A stretch of DNA of 64,000 nt from an uncultured Akkermansia sp. (GTDB lineage: Bacteria > Verrucomicrobiota > Verrucomicrobiia > Verrucomicrobiales > Akkermansiaceae): assembly GCA_904501915.1 (NCBI GenBank), contig CAJGCV010000001.1, forward strand, positions 94,142-158,141, read 5' to 3'. The notes under the pieces are model-generated. The model was not told the DNA's origin. It saw nothing but the letters and a program-made list of their open reading frames with translations, and did not search any database. This document shows, piece after piece, positions 33,014 to 43,000 of this stretch. The translations under genes were made by a program, and so were the position numbers. The number at the start of each line of letters is the position of its first letter. The stretch's first letter is position 1.

Positions 33014-33427
33014 ATGAAAAAACTACTGCTTAGTTTGCTTCTTACCATGATTCCTGTACTGCCGGTGACCGCCGCAGATACAGGAATCACTCCGGACGTG
33101 CGGGATGCTTTCGAAAGCTACATTGAACTCCCCTCCATTCTTGTGCCCGTATTAAAGAAGGCACAGGATAAGCAGAGCGCAGACGCAGCAGCAGCAGAAT
33201 TATCTGCGGCATTACCAAACATATACACAACCCGGTCAAAATTGCATAACATCCAGAGTCTCACCCAGGAACAGAGCATCGCGATAAGCAGACAATACGG
33301 CCAGCGCATGCGGGAAGAATGGGCCAGGATTTATGAGGAAATCGAGCGATTGCGTAAAGCAAGGTGCCATCAATCACCTGAGTTCTTGAAAGCATATCGT
33401 CTCATGTGCATGATGATAGAGAAATGA
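33014..33427 (+). CDS. Small secreted helical protein (copy 1 of a tandem pair)
   Basis: The product has 137 residues. A signal peptide (about residues 1-20, ending VTA) precedes an all-helical domain with an Ala-rich stretch (KQSADAAAAELSAALPN) and a following helical segment with QYGQRMREEWARIYEEIERL. The pattern DK..A..A...L...L aligns with the next gene, so the two look like tandem paralogues. Its end overlaps the next start (ATGA). No function is known to me. Confidence 0.65.
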   Translation: MKKLLLSLLLTMIPVLPVTAADTGITPDVRDAFESYIELPSILVPVLKKAQDKQSADAAAAELSAALPNIYTTRSKLHNIQSLTQEQSIAISRQYGQRMREEWARIYEEIERLRKARCHQSPEFLKAYRLMCMMIEK

Positions 33428-33864
33428 AAGCCATACCGATTGCATTAATTTTTGGATTCGCCGGCATTACCCATGCCCAGACGCCGGCCGTAGTGGACAG
33501 CGAAGCTCAGTCCCCGGAAGACGTACCGCTGACCGAAGGCGAAAAGAGACTTCAAAAAGGCATTGTGCTGCTTGCTTCAATATACCAGAGCATGGCAGAT
33601 GTCAAAGACAAAGCAACAGCAGAAGCTGCTGTTCCCAAGATAGTAAAGCTTTGCGAAGACATGCAACAATGGTCACAGGCTTTCAACAATCTCCCCCCAC
33701 TCAGCGAACCGGAGGTTCTGCTGTATGAGGATCGGTATCTCCCCACAATTCGTAAAATCAACAAATACATACGAACCCAGGCAGACCGCCTTGCGGCAGC
33801 TGAATACTATGGTTCCATCAATCTGCCTGCTGCACTGGTAAAGCTGGCCCAAATCAGCCGTTAA
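33424..33864 (+). CDS. Small secreted helical protein (copy 2 of a tandem pair)
   Basis: The product has 146 residues from ATG 33424, which overlaps the previous stop (ATGA); a start at 33406 would be longer and put charged residues before the signal peptide. A signal peptide (about residues 1-18, ITHA) is followed by a helical domain. VKDKATAEAAVPKIVKLCED corresponds in position to the Ala-rich stretch of copy 1, and DRYLPTIRKINKYI to its QYGQRMREEW segment. Similarity is low but collinear, supporting old duplication. Confidence 0.65.
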   Translation: MKAIPIALIFGFAGITHAQTPAVVDSEAQSPEDVPLTEGEKRLQKGIVLLASIYQSMADVKDKATAEAAVPKIVKLCEDMQQWSQAFNNLPPLSEPEVLLYEDRYLPTIRKINKYIRTQADRLAAAEYYGSINLPAALVKLAQISR

Positions 33865-33886
33865 CATCTTTCAACACAAACTATTT

Positions 33887-35131
33887 ATGGCAACAATCCG
33901 TCCCTTTGCGGCAATTCGCCCACCGAAGCAGTATGCAGAACAGGTCTCCTGTCTGCCCTACGATGTCATGAACCACCAGGAAGCCTGCGCCATGGCGGCA
34001 GGCAACGCATCATCCTACCTCCATATCTGCCGCGCAGATATCGACACCAGCGAGGCAGAAATACATGATACCGTCACCTACGAAAAAAGCAGCCAGAACT
34101 TGCAGGATTTTCTGCGTAAAGGCTTTCTGATGCGAGAGGAAAAACCCTGCTACTACATCTACCGCCAGATGATGTGGGGGCGCGTGCAGACCGGCATCGT
34201 CGGCTGCGCCAGCGTGGATGAATACCTCAACAACACCATCAAGAAGCACGAACTCACCCGCAAGGAGAAAGAGCTCGACCGCATTAACCATTTCGATACC
34301 TGCTCCACCCAGACAGAGCCGGTATTCCTTGCATACCGTAAGCACGAGGGAATCGCCACCATCATCCGCGAATGGATTAAATTCAACAAGCCGGAGTATG
34401 AGTTCACCAGCGATGACGGCGTCACCCACCTGCTCTGGCCGGTTACAGACGATGAAGCCATTGCCGGAATCCGCCAGGGATTCGAAGAAGTGCCCGTGCT
34501 CTACATAGCAGACGGTCACCACCGCACGGCCAGCAGCGCCGCTGTATCTGCCAAACGACGTGCCGAACACCCGGAATACTCCGGAGAAGAAGAATTCAAC
34601 TACCTCATGGCTGTCACCTTCTGTGATGAAGACCTCTTCATCATGGACTACAACCGCGTCGTGTTCGACCTTAACGGCATGAGCGAGACTGAATATCTGG
34701 CAGCTATCGGTGAGAAATTCTCCGTTACTCCGGCAACTCCCGGCAAACCTCATGCGCCCAGAGCCAAGCATGAGTATGGCATGTTCCTGGGTGGCAAGTG
34801 GTACAGCATCACCGCCAAGGAGGGAACATTCAACGCCACTCATCCCATTGAGAGCCTCGACTGCGCCATTCTGCAAAGCAACCTGCTTGCTCCCGTGCTG
34901 GGAATTGATGATCCCCGCACGAGTGAGCGCATCGACTTTGTGGGCGGTATTCGTGGGCTGGAGGAGCTGGAAAAACGCGCGGGTTCCACCGGCGTTGCAT
35001 TCTCTCTCTACCCCGTCACCATGGAAGATTTATTCAACGTAGCAGACAGCGGCGAAATCATGCCGCCCAAGTCCACGTGGTTTGAACCCAAACTGCGCAG
35101 TGGGCTGTTTGCACACGAAATTGAACGTTAA
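33887..35131 (+). CDS. DUF1015 family protein, partner of serA
   Basis: The protein has 414 residues, cytoplasmic, with the family's N-terminal RPFAAIRPPKQYAEQV and CLPYDVMNH stretches. A central D209-G-H-H-R213 lies in YIADGHHRTASS, and the YLMAVTFCDEDL region follows. The function of DUF1015 is not established as far as I know. It is found next to phosphoglycerate dehydrogenase here (22 bp gap). The DxxH-R motif resembles the nucleotide-binding motif of ParB-fold enzymes such as archaeal serine kinase SerK, so a role in serine metabolism is a reasonable hypothesis. That link is inference. Confidence 0.85.
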   Translation: MATIRPFAAIRPPKQYAEQVSCLPYDVMNHQEACAMAAGNASSYLHICRADIDTSEAEIHDTVTYEKSSQNLQDFLRKGFLMREEKPCYYIYRQMMWGRVQTGIVGCASVDEYLNNTIKKHELTRKEKELDRINHFDTCSTQTEPVFLAYRKHEGIATIIREWIKFNKPEYEFTSDDGVTHLLWPVTDDEAIAGIRQGFEEVPVLYIADGHHRTASSAAVSAKRRAEHPEYSGEEEFNYLMAVTFCDEDLFIMDYNRVVFDLNGMSETEYLAAIGEKFSVTPATPGKPHAPRAKHEYGMFLGGKWYSITAKEGTFNATHPIESLDCAILQSNLLAPVLGIDDPRTSERIDFVGGIRGLEELEKRAGSTGVAFSLYPVTMEDLFNVADSGEIMPPKSTWFEPKLRSGLFAHEIER

Positions 35132-35153
35132 CCCTTTTCTCTATAGCTGAAAT

Positions 35154-36722
35154 ATGAAAATACTGATTCCAACCAAACTGGACAAAGCAGCCGCAGCCAC
35201 ACTCTGCGCTGCAGGTTACGATGTTGTTCAGGATGACGCCGCCCCCATCGAAGAACTTGTTGCAGCAAATCCCGATGCTGCAGGTCTCATTGTGCGCTCG
35301 GAAAAAGTCACCGCCGAAATCATTGACGCCCTGCCCGGTCTCAAATGCGTTATCCGCGCAGGTGCCGGCTATGATAACATTGATTTTGTCTATGCCCGCA
35401 CAAAGGACATCGATGTCATGAACACGCCCGGTGCCAATTCCAACGCCGTGGCAGAAGAAGTGATTGCCATGATTCTGGCTGCCTACCGCTACGTGGTGCC
35501 GGCAGATAACACCACCCGCGCTGGTGAGTGGAATAAAAAGAAATACATGGGCAAAGAACTCACTCACAAGACTGTGGGTATTCTCGGACTCGGCAATATC
35601 GGCCGCCTTCTGGTCAAGCGACTGCAGGGCTTTGAATGCAAAGTGCTGGGTTACGACCATTTCCTCTCCAAGCAGCGAGCCCTCAACATCGGCGCTATTC
35701 CCACAGAAATTGAGGAAATCTTCACTGAATCCGACATCATCTCCCTGCACGTCCCCGGCGGTCCGGCCACGCGTAATCTGATTAATGCCGAACTCATCGG
35801 CAAGATGAAGGACGGTGCCATGCTCATCAACTGCTCCCGATACGGCGTGGTAGATGAAGATGCCATCCGCGCCGCCAAGGCTGCAGGCAAGAACATCACC
35901 TACTGCACCGACGTACATCCCAAAGACACCGCAGCCATGCAACCCAGCGCAGATGTAGCAGATATTCTGCTGCCGCACCTGGGCGCAAACACGCGAGAGG
36001 CCAACAAGAATGCCGCCATGCAGGCTGCACGCCAGATGATTGCCTACTTCACCAGCGGAGATACATCCTGCGTCATCAATGCCGAGCGCCCGGCAGATTT
36101 GCACCCGGCACAGCTTCAGCTGGCTTCCATGCTGGGGCAGCTTTGCTACCGCGTCGGCGAATGCAAGCCTATCCGCAAGATTGAATGCACCTTCTACAAC
36201 AACCTGCGTGCGTTCCGCAAGTGGTTCACACCATGGATTCTGCAAGGCGCTGTTCCCGGTGCAGAAAAAGGGCTGATGCCGGCTGCAGCCGAGACATCAT
36301 TCCGCGAGCACGGCATTGTGTATAAAGCCCGCGAGCCCAAGGATGACAAACTCTATGATGATGCCCTCACCATCGACATTCACATGGAGGTAGACGGTCA
36401 GCAGATTGTCTCCAGCGTGCGTGGTATGGTGGTGGATGGCACGCCTGTGGTATCCCGCATTATGGAATTTGACCACCTGTATGCAGCACTGGGCGGCAAT
36501 ACTCTCATTCTGCGTTACACAGACCGCCCCGGCGTGGTGGCTGCCATTGGTCAGGCCTTATCGCAGGCCGGCATCAACATCGATAACATCGTAGCGCCCA
36601 ATGACCACAAGAGCGGAGATTCTCTTGCACTCATCAAGACCAATATGCCCGTGTCTGATGAGCAGGTGCATGACATCGCCAAAGCAATTTCTGCAAAACT
36701 GGCGTTCTCCATCTCCATGTAA
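35154..36722 (+). CDS. serA: D-3-phosphoglycerate dehydrogenase
   Basis: The enzyme oxidises 3-phosphoglycerate, the first step of serine synthesis. The 522-residue length indicates the long form with an intervening domain and a C-terminal ACT domain. The NAD-binding GILGLGNIGRLL (about residues 143-154) is present. Catalytic residues are the Arg in NCSRYGVVDE, a Glu in the segment following it and the His in PHLGANT. The ACT domain (TLILRYTDRPGVVAAIGQAL) suggests serine feedback. The N-terminal segment keeps the substrate-binding VRSEKVT. Expressed with DUF1015. Confidence 0.95.
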   Translation: MKILIPTKLDKAAAATLCAAGYDVVQDDAAPIEELVAANPDAAGLIVRSEKVTAEIIDALPGLKCVIRAGAGYDNIDFVYARTKDIDVMNTPGANSNAVAEEVIAMILAAYRYVVPADNTTRAGEWNKKKYMGKELTHKTVGILGLGNIGRLLVKRLQGFECKVLGYDHFLSKQRALNIGAIPTEIEEIFTESDIISLHVPGGPATRNLINAELIGKMKDGAMLINCSRYGVVDEDAIRAAKAAGKNITYCTDVHPKDTAAMQPSADVADILLPHLGANTREANKNAAMQAARQMIAYFTSGDTSCVINAERPADLHPAQLQLASMLGQLCYRVGECKPIRKIECTFYNNLRAFRKWFTPWILQGAVPGAEKGLMPAAAETSFREHGIVYKAREPKDDKLYDDALTIDIHMEVDGQQIVSSVRGMVVDGTPVVSRIMEFDHLYAALGGNTLILRYTDRPGVVAAIGQALSQAGINIDNIVAPNDHKSGDSLALIKTNMPVSDEQVHDIAKAISAKLAFSISM

Positions 36723-36744
36723 ATTGCATATCATCCAACCAGAG

Positions 36745-36779
36745 GCCCCGGTGAGGATAATCCTCACCGGGGCTTTCTG
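36745..36779 (+). terminator. Terminator after serA
   Basis: A perfect 12-bp stem, GCCCCGGTGAGG (36745-36756) with CCTCACCGGGGC (36762-36773), has a 5-nt loop followed by TTTCT. It separates serA from the converging lpxK. Confidence 0.82.
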
Positions 36780-36798
36780 TATTGAATAACAAAAGGAA

Positions 36799-37995
36799 TC
36801 AAAGAACATCTGCCCATTCGGGCGCAGGCTGTGGTGCACCCAGTCCGCAGATGCGGTCAATCATGGCATCCCACTTCTCCTGACCTTGGAGGATGTCAAT
36901 CTGAATACGGAGGAAATAAATAGGAACCTCCATTTCACCGGGACGCAGGAAACGCACGGCATCCTTCTCGGTAGTAATAATCATATCCATAGCGCGCTCT
37001 GCGCAGCGCTCCACGAAAGCATCCAGGTCTTCCTGGTCGAACCAGTAGTGGTCCGGGTAACTACGGCGGATTTCCACATTGGCACCAAGCGCCTCCACGA
37101 GATTTTCAAAACTCTCCGGGCGAGCAATACCGCTGAGGCACGCCACATACTTGCCTTTGAGCGCTTCCAGCGGGAGCTGCTCACCGGTGAAGATATTTTC
37201 AAGCAAAACCGGAGCGTGGTTAGTGACGATAATATCAGCCACCTTGTTGTATTTGCGGATAGTGGCAATGAGTTCATCCTGAGGTTTACCTTCGCTCTTA
37301 GTCAGAATGATGTAGCTGGCGCGTTTCAGACTGGCTCGGGGTTCGCGCATCGTACCGCGCGGCAGCAGCGAACCTGTGCCAAAGGGGAAGCCGCAGTCCA
37401 CCAGCACGATATCAATCTCATGCTTGAGCTTGAGGAACTGCATGCCATCATCCAGAATAAGCGTGTTGCTTCCCAACTGTTCAATGGCAAAAATACCGGA
37501 TTTCACGCGATCTTTGTCAACAAGAACGGCCACATTATCCAGATTGCGGGCCAGCATGAATGGTTCGTCACCCGCATACAGCGGGCTGAGATACCGGGTT
37601 ACACCATCGCTGGCAATCTTGGGCACGCGTTTCACACGCTTGCCGTTCTTATCCAGCCACACCTGGGGTTTTTCCAGGTCATGGCTCTTATAACCGCGTG
37701 TCAGAATGGCACACTTGCGGCCACGCGCAGCCAGGCTTCGGGAAAGCAGCTCCACCACCGGAGTCTTGCCTGTACCTCCTGCTGTAATGTTGCCGACACT
37801 TACCACAAAAGTGCCCAGGTAATGCACAGTCTTGATACGCCGGCGGAAAAGGAACAGACGCACCTGCACCAGAATCCAGAAGAAAAACGACGCAAAGCGC
37901 AACAGGCAACGCATCATCCACGCGCGGAAACCATGGGCGCGCCCGAACACCACTTCGGTACCCCATTCTGCAAACTCTTCCGCACGTGATTTCAT
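36799..37995 (-). CDS. lpxK: Tetraacyldisaccharide 4'-kinase (lipid A)
   Basis: LpxK phosphorylates the 4' position of the lipid A disaccharide at the inner membrane. The protein has 398 residues. The N-terminal membrane helix region (about residues 30-50) is followed by [19 protein letters not shown], which carries the P-loop. [19 protein letters not shown] and the C-terminal DHYWF and TTEKDAVR segments are family hallmarks. It is followed by an Asn/Gly-poor tail extending beyond most LpxK proteins. Its own promoter lies 8 bp before the ATG. Confidence 0.93.
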   Translation of the reverse strand: MKSRAEEFAEWGTEVVFGRAHGFRAWMMRCLLRFASFFFWILVQVRLFLFRRRIKTVHYLGTFVVSVGNITAGGTGKTPVVELLSRSLAARGRKCAILTRGYKSHDLEKPQVWLDKNGKRVKRVPKIASDGVTRYLSPLYAGDEPFMLARNLDNVAVLVDKDRVKSGIFAIEQLGSNTLILDDGMQFLKLKHEIDIVLVDCGFPFGTGSLLPRGTMREPRASLKRASYIILTKSEGKPQDELIATIRKYNKVADIIVTNHAPVLLENIFTGEQLPLEALKGKYVACLSGIARPESFENLVEALGANVEIRRSYPDHYWFDQEDLDAFVERCAERAMDMIITTEKDAVRFLRPGEMEVPIYFLRIQIDILQGQEKWDAMIDRICGLGAPQPAPEWADVL

Positions 37996-38003
37996 ACTGT
38001 GCT

Positions 38004-38032
38004 ATCCTAACAATTAACGTTCATCAAGTCAA
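38004..38032 (-). promoter_or_regulatory. Promoter of lpxK
   Basis: On the minus strand, TTGACT (38032-38027) and TAGGAT (38009-38004) have a 17-bp spacer. Eight bases lie between the -10 and ATG 37995. The -35 sits at the 3' end of asnS upstream, just before its stop. Confidence 0.66.
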
Positions 38033-38034
38033 TA

Positions 38035-39405
38035 TCAGAACTCGCAATTGCGCGGCGTACGCGGATACGGCAACACGTCGCGTATATTCTGCACCCCGGT
38101 CACAAACATGATCAGACGCTCAAACCCGACACCAAACCCGGCATGCGGCACTGTGCCATAGCGGCGCAAGTCGTTATACCAGTAGTATGCGGCCATGTCC
38201 ATGCCCATGCGTTCTATATTACCTTCGAGCACCTCCAGGCGCTCCTCGCGCTGGCTGCCGCCGATAATCTCACCAATACCGGGCACAAGTACATCCATGG
38301 CAGTCACGGTCTTGCCGTCATCATTCAGACGCATGTAGAACGGCTTGATTTCCTTCGGATAATTATAGACAATCACCGGGCACTTGAAGTGCTTTTCCGT
38401 AAGATAGCGTTCATGCTCACTCTGCATATCCATGCCCCAGTACGGTTTGTATTCAAACTTCTCACCGCTGGCCTGCATGATTTCAATAGCTTCGGTATAC
38501 GAGCAGCGCACAAAGGGCTTCTCTGCGACCTCCTCAAGACGCGCGCGCAATCCTTTGTCCACAAACTTGCAGAAGAAGTCAAAATCGCCACTGGTATCAG
38601 CCAGCATCGTGCGGGCAATGTGTTTGATAAACGCCTCTGCAATATCCATATCTCCGTAAATATCACAGAAAGCAATTTCAGGCTCAATCATCCAGAACTC
38701 AGCCGCATGACGGGAAGTATTGCTATTTTCGGCGCGGAATGTGGGTCCGAAGGTGTAGATATTGCTTAACGCACAGGCAAAAGTTTCACCCTCCAGCTGG
38801 CCGGAAACAGTCAGATTTGCCGGTTTGGCAAAGAAGTCGTCATCATAGCTCTTGTTGTCAGCCAATGGGTCAAGTGTCGTCACATGGAACATCTCTCCGG
38901 CGCCTTCACAGTCGCTGGCGGTAATAATGGGCGTATGCACCCAGACAAAGTCACGCTCCAGGAAGAACTGGTGCACCGCAGCTGCCATGCGGGAGCGAGT
39001 GCGGAAGATGGCGCCAAAAAGGTTGGTACGCGGGCGCAGGTGTGCAATCGTACGCAGGAATTCGGGTGAGTGCCCCTTCTTCTGCAGCGGATAATTCTCC
39101 GGAGACGCTCCGACAAGCTTGATTTCCGTAGCCTGGATTTCCCATTTCTGCTTGCCGGGGCTTTCAACCAGACGCCCCAGAATGCTGACCGAGGAGCCAG
39201 TAGTCATGCGGCTGATATTTTCATAGCCGGGGATACCGGCATCAGCCACCACCTGAATGGAGGCAAGACTTGTGCCATCATTCACCTCAAGGAAAGAAAA
39301 TGTCTTTGAATCACGGCGGGTTCTGACCCACCCTTCAACCAGGATCTGCTCCGCAGGAGCCTCACTGGTCAACGCATGTTTTACCAAAGTACGCTGAATC
39401 GTCAT
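38035..39405 (-). CDS. asnS: Asparaginyl-tRNA synthetase
   Basis: This class IIb synthetase has 456 residues from ATG 39405; the longer frame to 39468 starts within the divergent promoter region and lacks family similarity. The N-terminal OB fold ([15 protein letters not shown]) binds the anticodon. Motif 2 [20 protein letters not shown] and motif 3 [15 protein letters not shown] are complete, followed by the ending [16 protein letters not shown] -10 (39422-39417, minus) lies 11 bp before the ATG; its -35 is weak. The presence of AsnRS indicates direct charging of tRNA-Asn. Confidence 0.95.
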   Translation of the reverse strand: MTIQRTLVKHALTSEAPAEQILVEGWVRTRRDSKTFSFLEVNDGTSLASIQVVADAGIPGYENISRMTTGSSVSILGRLVESPGKQKWEIQATEIKLVGASPENYPLQKKGHSPEFLRTIAHLRPRTNLFGAIFRTRSRMAAAVHQFFLERDFVWVHTPIITASDCEGAGEMFHVTTLDPLADNKSYDDDFFAKPANLTVSGQLEGETFACALSNIYTFGPTFRAENSNTSRHAAEFWMIEPEIAFCDIYGDMDIAEAFIKHIARTMLADTSGDFDFFCKFVDKGLRARLEEVAEKPFVRCSYTEAIEIMQASGEKFEYKPYWGMDMQSEHERYLTEKHFKCPVIVYNYPKEIKPFYMRLNDDGKTVTAMDVLVPGIGEIIGGSQREERLEVLEGNIERMGMDMAAYYWYNDLRRYGTVPHAGFGVGFERLIMFVTGVQNIRDVLPYPRTPRNCEF

Positions 39406-39461
39406 ATCTGCCCGGAATTGTAGCACCTCACCACAGCTAAAGCGAGCAAAAAAAACCGGCA

Positions 39462-39490
39462 TTGACAAACCAATCTCCGGGGGGTATGCT
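39462..39490 (+). promoter_or_regulatory. Promoter of the C_GCAxxG_C_C gene (leaderless)
   Basis: A perfect TTGACA (39462-39467) and TATGCT (39485-39490) are separated by 17 bp. Seven bases precede ATG 39498, so the transcript should begin at or next to the start codon. Confidence 0.72.
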
Positions 39491-39497
39491 CTCCCTT

Positions 39498-39950
39498 ATG
39501 CAAGCAGAAGCCAAAGCTCTGGAATATTTCCACAAGGGGTACAATTGCGCGCAGTCCGTCTTCACAGCATTTGCAGACCAGGTAGGGCTGAGCGAAGAAC
39601 AAGCGCTGCGCTTTTCCTCTGCCTTTGGAGCGGGACTGGGACGCATGCGCGGCACCTGTGGTGCTTTTGCCGGGCTCTGCATGGTGGCGGGCTTCTGCAA
39701 AGGGAATCTTACCGGCGCACCCGAAGAAAAAGAAATCATCTTCTCGCTGACCCGGGAACTTGCTGAACAATTCAAGGCAGAATTCGGAACCCTCACCTGC
39801 CGGGAATTGCTGCACCTTGATGAAGAAATGGAAAGTAGCGCGCGCCCCAGCGACCGCACCGCAGCATACTATGCAGTGCGCCCCTGCGAACGATGCGTAG
39901 CATTCTGTGCCAACAAGGCGCAGGAACTCCTTACGGCACAGCGCTGGTGA
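39498..39950 (+). CDS. C_GCAxxG_C_C family protein
   Basis: The protein has 150 residues from ATG 39498. Earlier in-frame codons fall in the -35 and -10 boxes. It carries the family's Cys pattern: GYNCAQSV near the N-terminus, GTCGAFAG, TCRELL and RPCERCVAFC near the C-terminus. These proteins are thought to bind a redox cofactor or metal and are often next to redox genes, but their function is not established. It is likely cytoplasmic. The gap to dnaE holds a separate promoter. Confidence 0.9.
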   Translation: MQAEAKALEYFHKGYNCAQSVFTAFADQVGLSEEQALRFSSAFGAGLGRMRGTCGAFAGLCMVAGFCKGNLTGAPEEKEIIFSLTRELAEQFKAEFGTLTCRELLHLDEEMESSARPSDRTAAYYAVRPCERCVAFCANKAQELLTAQRW

Positions 39951-39981
39951 CAAATTGTTACCGCAGTGGCACGATTTCGTG

Positions 39982-40010
39982 CTGACATACGCAGCAATTT
40001 CGTGTACAAT
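39982..40010 (+). promoter_or_regulatory. Promoter of dnaE
   Basis: CTGACA (39982-39987) and TACAAT (40005-40010) are 17 bp apart. The -10 ends 13 bp before ATG 40024, so the leader is about 6 nt. Confidence 0.62.
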
Positions 40011-40023
40011 AAGCACACGCGCT

Positions 40024-43000
40024 ATGGCTTTCACTCACTTACACGTTCACACGGAATACTCTCTGCTCGATGGCATGATCCACACCAAGGATCTGATTAA
40101 GAAATGCGTAGAGCTGGGCATGAACTCTGTGGCCATCACTGACCACGGCAACGTATTCGCTGCCATTGAGTTTATGGTGAATGTCAAGAAGCACAACAAA
40201 GGCGTGCTGGAATGGAACAAGGAACACCCGGATGAAAAAAAGCCGGTGTTCAAACCTATTCTCGGCTGTGAGGTATATGTTGCCCCTACACCGCTGGATG
40301 TGAAGAAACAGATTCCCGGGCGCAACAAATACTGCCACCTGGTCTTGCTCTGCGAAAACAACATCGGCTGGGAAAACCTCATCAAAATTGTCTCCCGAGG
40401 GCATCTGGACGGATTCTACTACAAGCCGCGTATCGATTACGATACCCTGCGGGAATTCAGCAAGGGACTTATCTGTCTCACCGGCTGTATTTCAGGTCCC
40501 ATGCAGGAGTGGCTGCTGAAAGACGAACCGGAAAAAGCAGAAGCAGAACTCCTTAAGCTGGTAGATATCTTCGGCAGAGATAATGTATTCGTTGAACTGC
40601 AGGACCATGAATTGGAAGAAGAACGCCGTGTCACCCCGGAACTGGTACGCATTGCCCGCAAACACGATGTACCGCTGGTCGTAACGAACGATGCTCACTT
40701 CCTGAATGCCGATGACCACGACGCACACGATATCCTCATCTGCGTTGGTACAGGCAACAAGCGCATGGACTCCAAACGCATGCGCTATCCCAAAAGCGTC
40801 TATTTCAAGAGCGAGGAGGAAATGCGACAGCTCTTCCCGGAATACCCGGATGCATACGAGAACACCAATATCATTGCCGAGCGTTGCAACACCTCCATCA
40901 AACTGGACTCCACCTCCACTGAGCGATACCCGGAATTCGCACCGGAGGATGGCTCTACCCGCGAGGAGTATCTGCGCAAGATATGCTACGAAGGCCTTGC
41001 GGAGCGCTATGGCAAGGAACGAGCAGAAAACGATCAGGAACTGCGCGCCCGCCTCGACTACGAGCTCGGCATTATCAACCAGCTGCGTTTCCCCAGTTAC
41101 TTCCTCATCACTGCAGACTTCATCAACTGGGCCAAAGACCACGACATCCCCGTGGGGCCCGGTCGTGGTTCAGCAGCAGGTTCGCTCGTGGCGTACGTGA
41201 TGAAAATCACCAACATCGACCCCTATGCCTTCAATCTGATTTTCGAACGATTCCTGAATCCCGAGCGTGTAAGTCCGCCGGATATTGATATTGACTTCTG
41301 CCAGACACGCCGCCCGGAGGTGATTGACTACGTGCGCCACAAGTACGGCGAACGTGCCGTGACCCACATCATCACCTACGGCACCATGGGTGCAAAGTCT
41401 GTGATTAAAGACGTAGCACGCGTGCTCGACATGAGTTACAGCGACAGTGATAAAATTGCCAAACTCATTGAAAGCGGTCCCGGCGTAACCCTGGATAAGA
41501 GCTATGCCGCCAGCGAGGATTTGCGCAACCTGGTGGAGCAGGATGACACTTATCGCGAAATCTGGAACTATGCCAAGAAACTGGAAGGCACGGTGCGTAA
41601 CGTGGGCATGCACGCTGCCGGTGTGGTGATTGGTGACCGCCCGCTGGATGAATACGTGGCCCTGACGCGCGACGATTTGAGCAACCCGCATGGCGAAGTA
41701 GTGGCCCAATGCGATATGGGAGCCATTTACAATGCAGGTTTGCTGAAGATGGACTTCCTCGGACTCAAGACGCTCACGGTGATGAAGGATGCAGAATCAT
41801 ACGTGCGCTGGAGAGTACCGGATTTCCGTTATGATGCTGTAGACATAGCGGACAAGGAGACCTACGAGCTGCTGAACCGAGGAGACACCATGGGTGTGTT
41901 CCAGCTCGAATCCGGCGGCATGGTAGACACATGCCGGCGCTATGGCATTGACAATATCGAAGACATTATTGCCCTGCTCGCACTCTACCGCCCTGGCGCC
42001 ATGCAGTTCATGGACGACATGATTGCCGTAAAGAAAGGTCTGAAACAAGCAGAATACGAGCACCCTCTGCTGGAAACCGTTTCCGGGCTTACCTACGGCG
42101 TGATGATTTACCAGGAGCAGGTGCAGGCTGCAGCCAAGCTGCTGGCAGGCTACACGCTGGGCGGTGCAGACTTGCTGCGCCGCGCCATGGGCCACAAAGA
42201 CATGCAGGAAATGGCCGAACAGCGCAGACGATTCGTGAAAGGATGCTGGGATGTCAACCAGATTGACGAAAAGACAGCCAACGCCATTTTCGATAAGATT
42301 CAGAAGTTTGCAGGTTACGGGTTCAACAAATCGCACTCTGCCTGCTATGGTCACATCTCCTACTGGACTGCGTATCTGAAAGCACACTACCCGGTGGAAT
42401 TCCTCTGCGGTCTCATGACCAACGAAGCCACCAATGAAAAAATCGGTGTCTTCATTCAGGAAGCCATCCGCATGGGCATTGAAGTGCTGGGGCCCTGTGT
42501 CAACCACAGCGAAGTGAAGTTCCAACCGGAAACCATGCCCAACGGAAAGCTTGCCGTGCGTTTCGGTCTGGCCTCGGTCAAGAGTATGAGTTCTGAAACA
42601 GTGAAAGTCATTGTAGAAGAGCGCAAGAAGAACGGTCCGTACAAGAGTCTGGAAGACTTCTGCTACCGCATTCCCCCGCAGAACGTGCGCCGCAACCAGA
42701 TTGAAGTGCTGGTGCAGTGCGGTGCATTCGACTGGATGCACATATGCCGCGCCCAGATTTTCGAAAGCATCGAGCAGTGCATCAACGGTGCCAGCAGTGT
42801 GCACAAAGATGCAGAGGCTGGTCAGATGGCGCTCTTCGATATGATGGGCACCACTTCCGCACCGGAAGAACGCGTCACCCTTCAGGAATGGACAAAAGAA
42901 AAACGCCTGGATGATGAAAAATTCCTCACAGGTGCTTATTTCACCGGTAACCCGCTGGATAGCATGCGCGGTATCATCGATGCCCCGAAATACGTACCCA

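Noticed and set aside
35058..36245. 395-residue open frame on the minus strand
   Set aside because: Antisense to serA; shadow frame.
39907..40023. 39-residue N-terminal extension of dnaE
   Set aside because: It overlaps the preceding gene and the dnaE promoter; the PHP domain begins right after ATG 40024 as in other DnaE proteins.
41797..42804. 335-residue open frame on the minus strand
   Set aside because: Antisense to dnaE; shadow frame.
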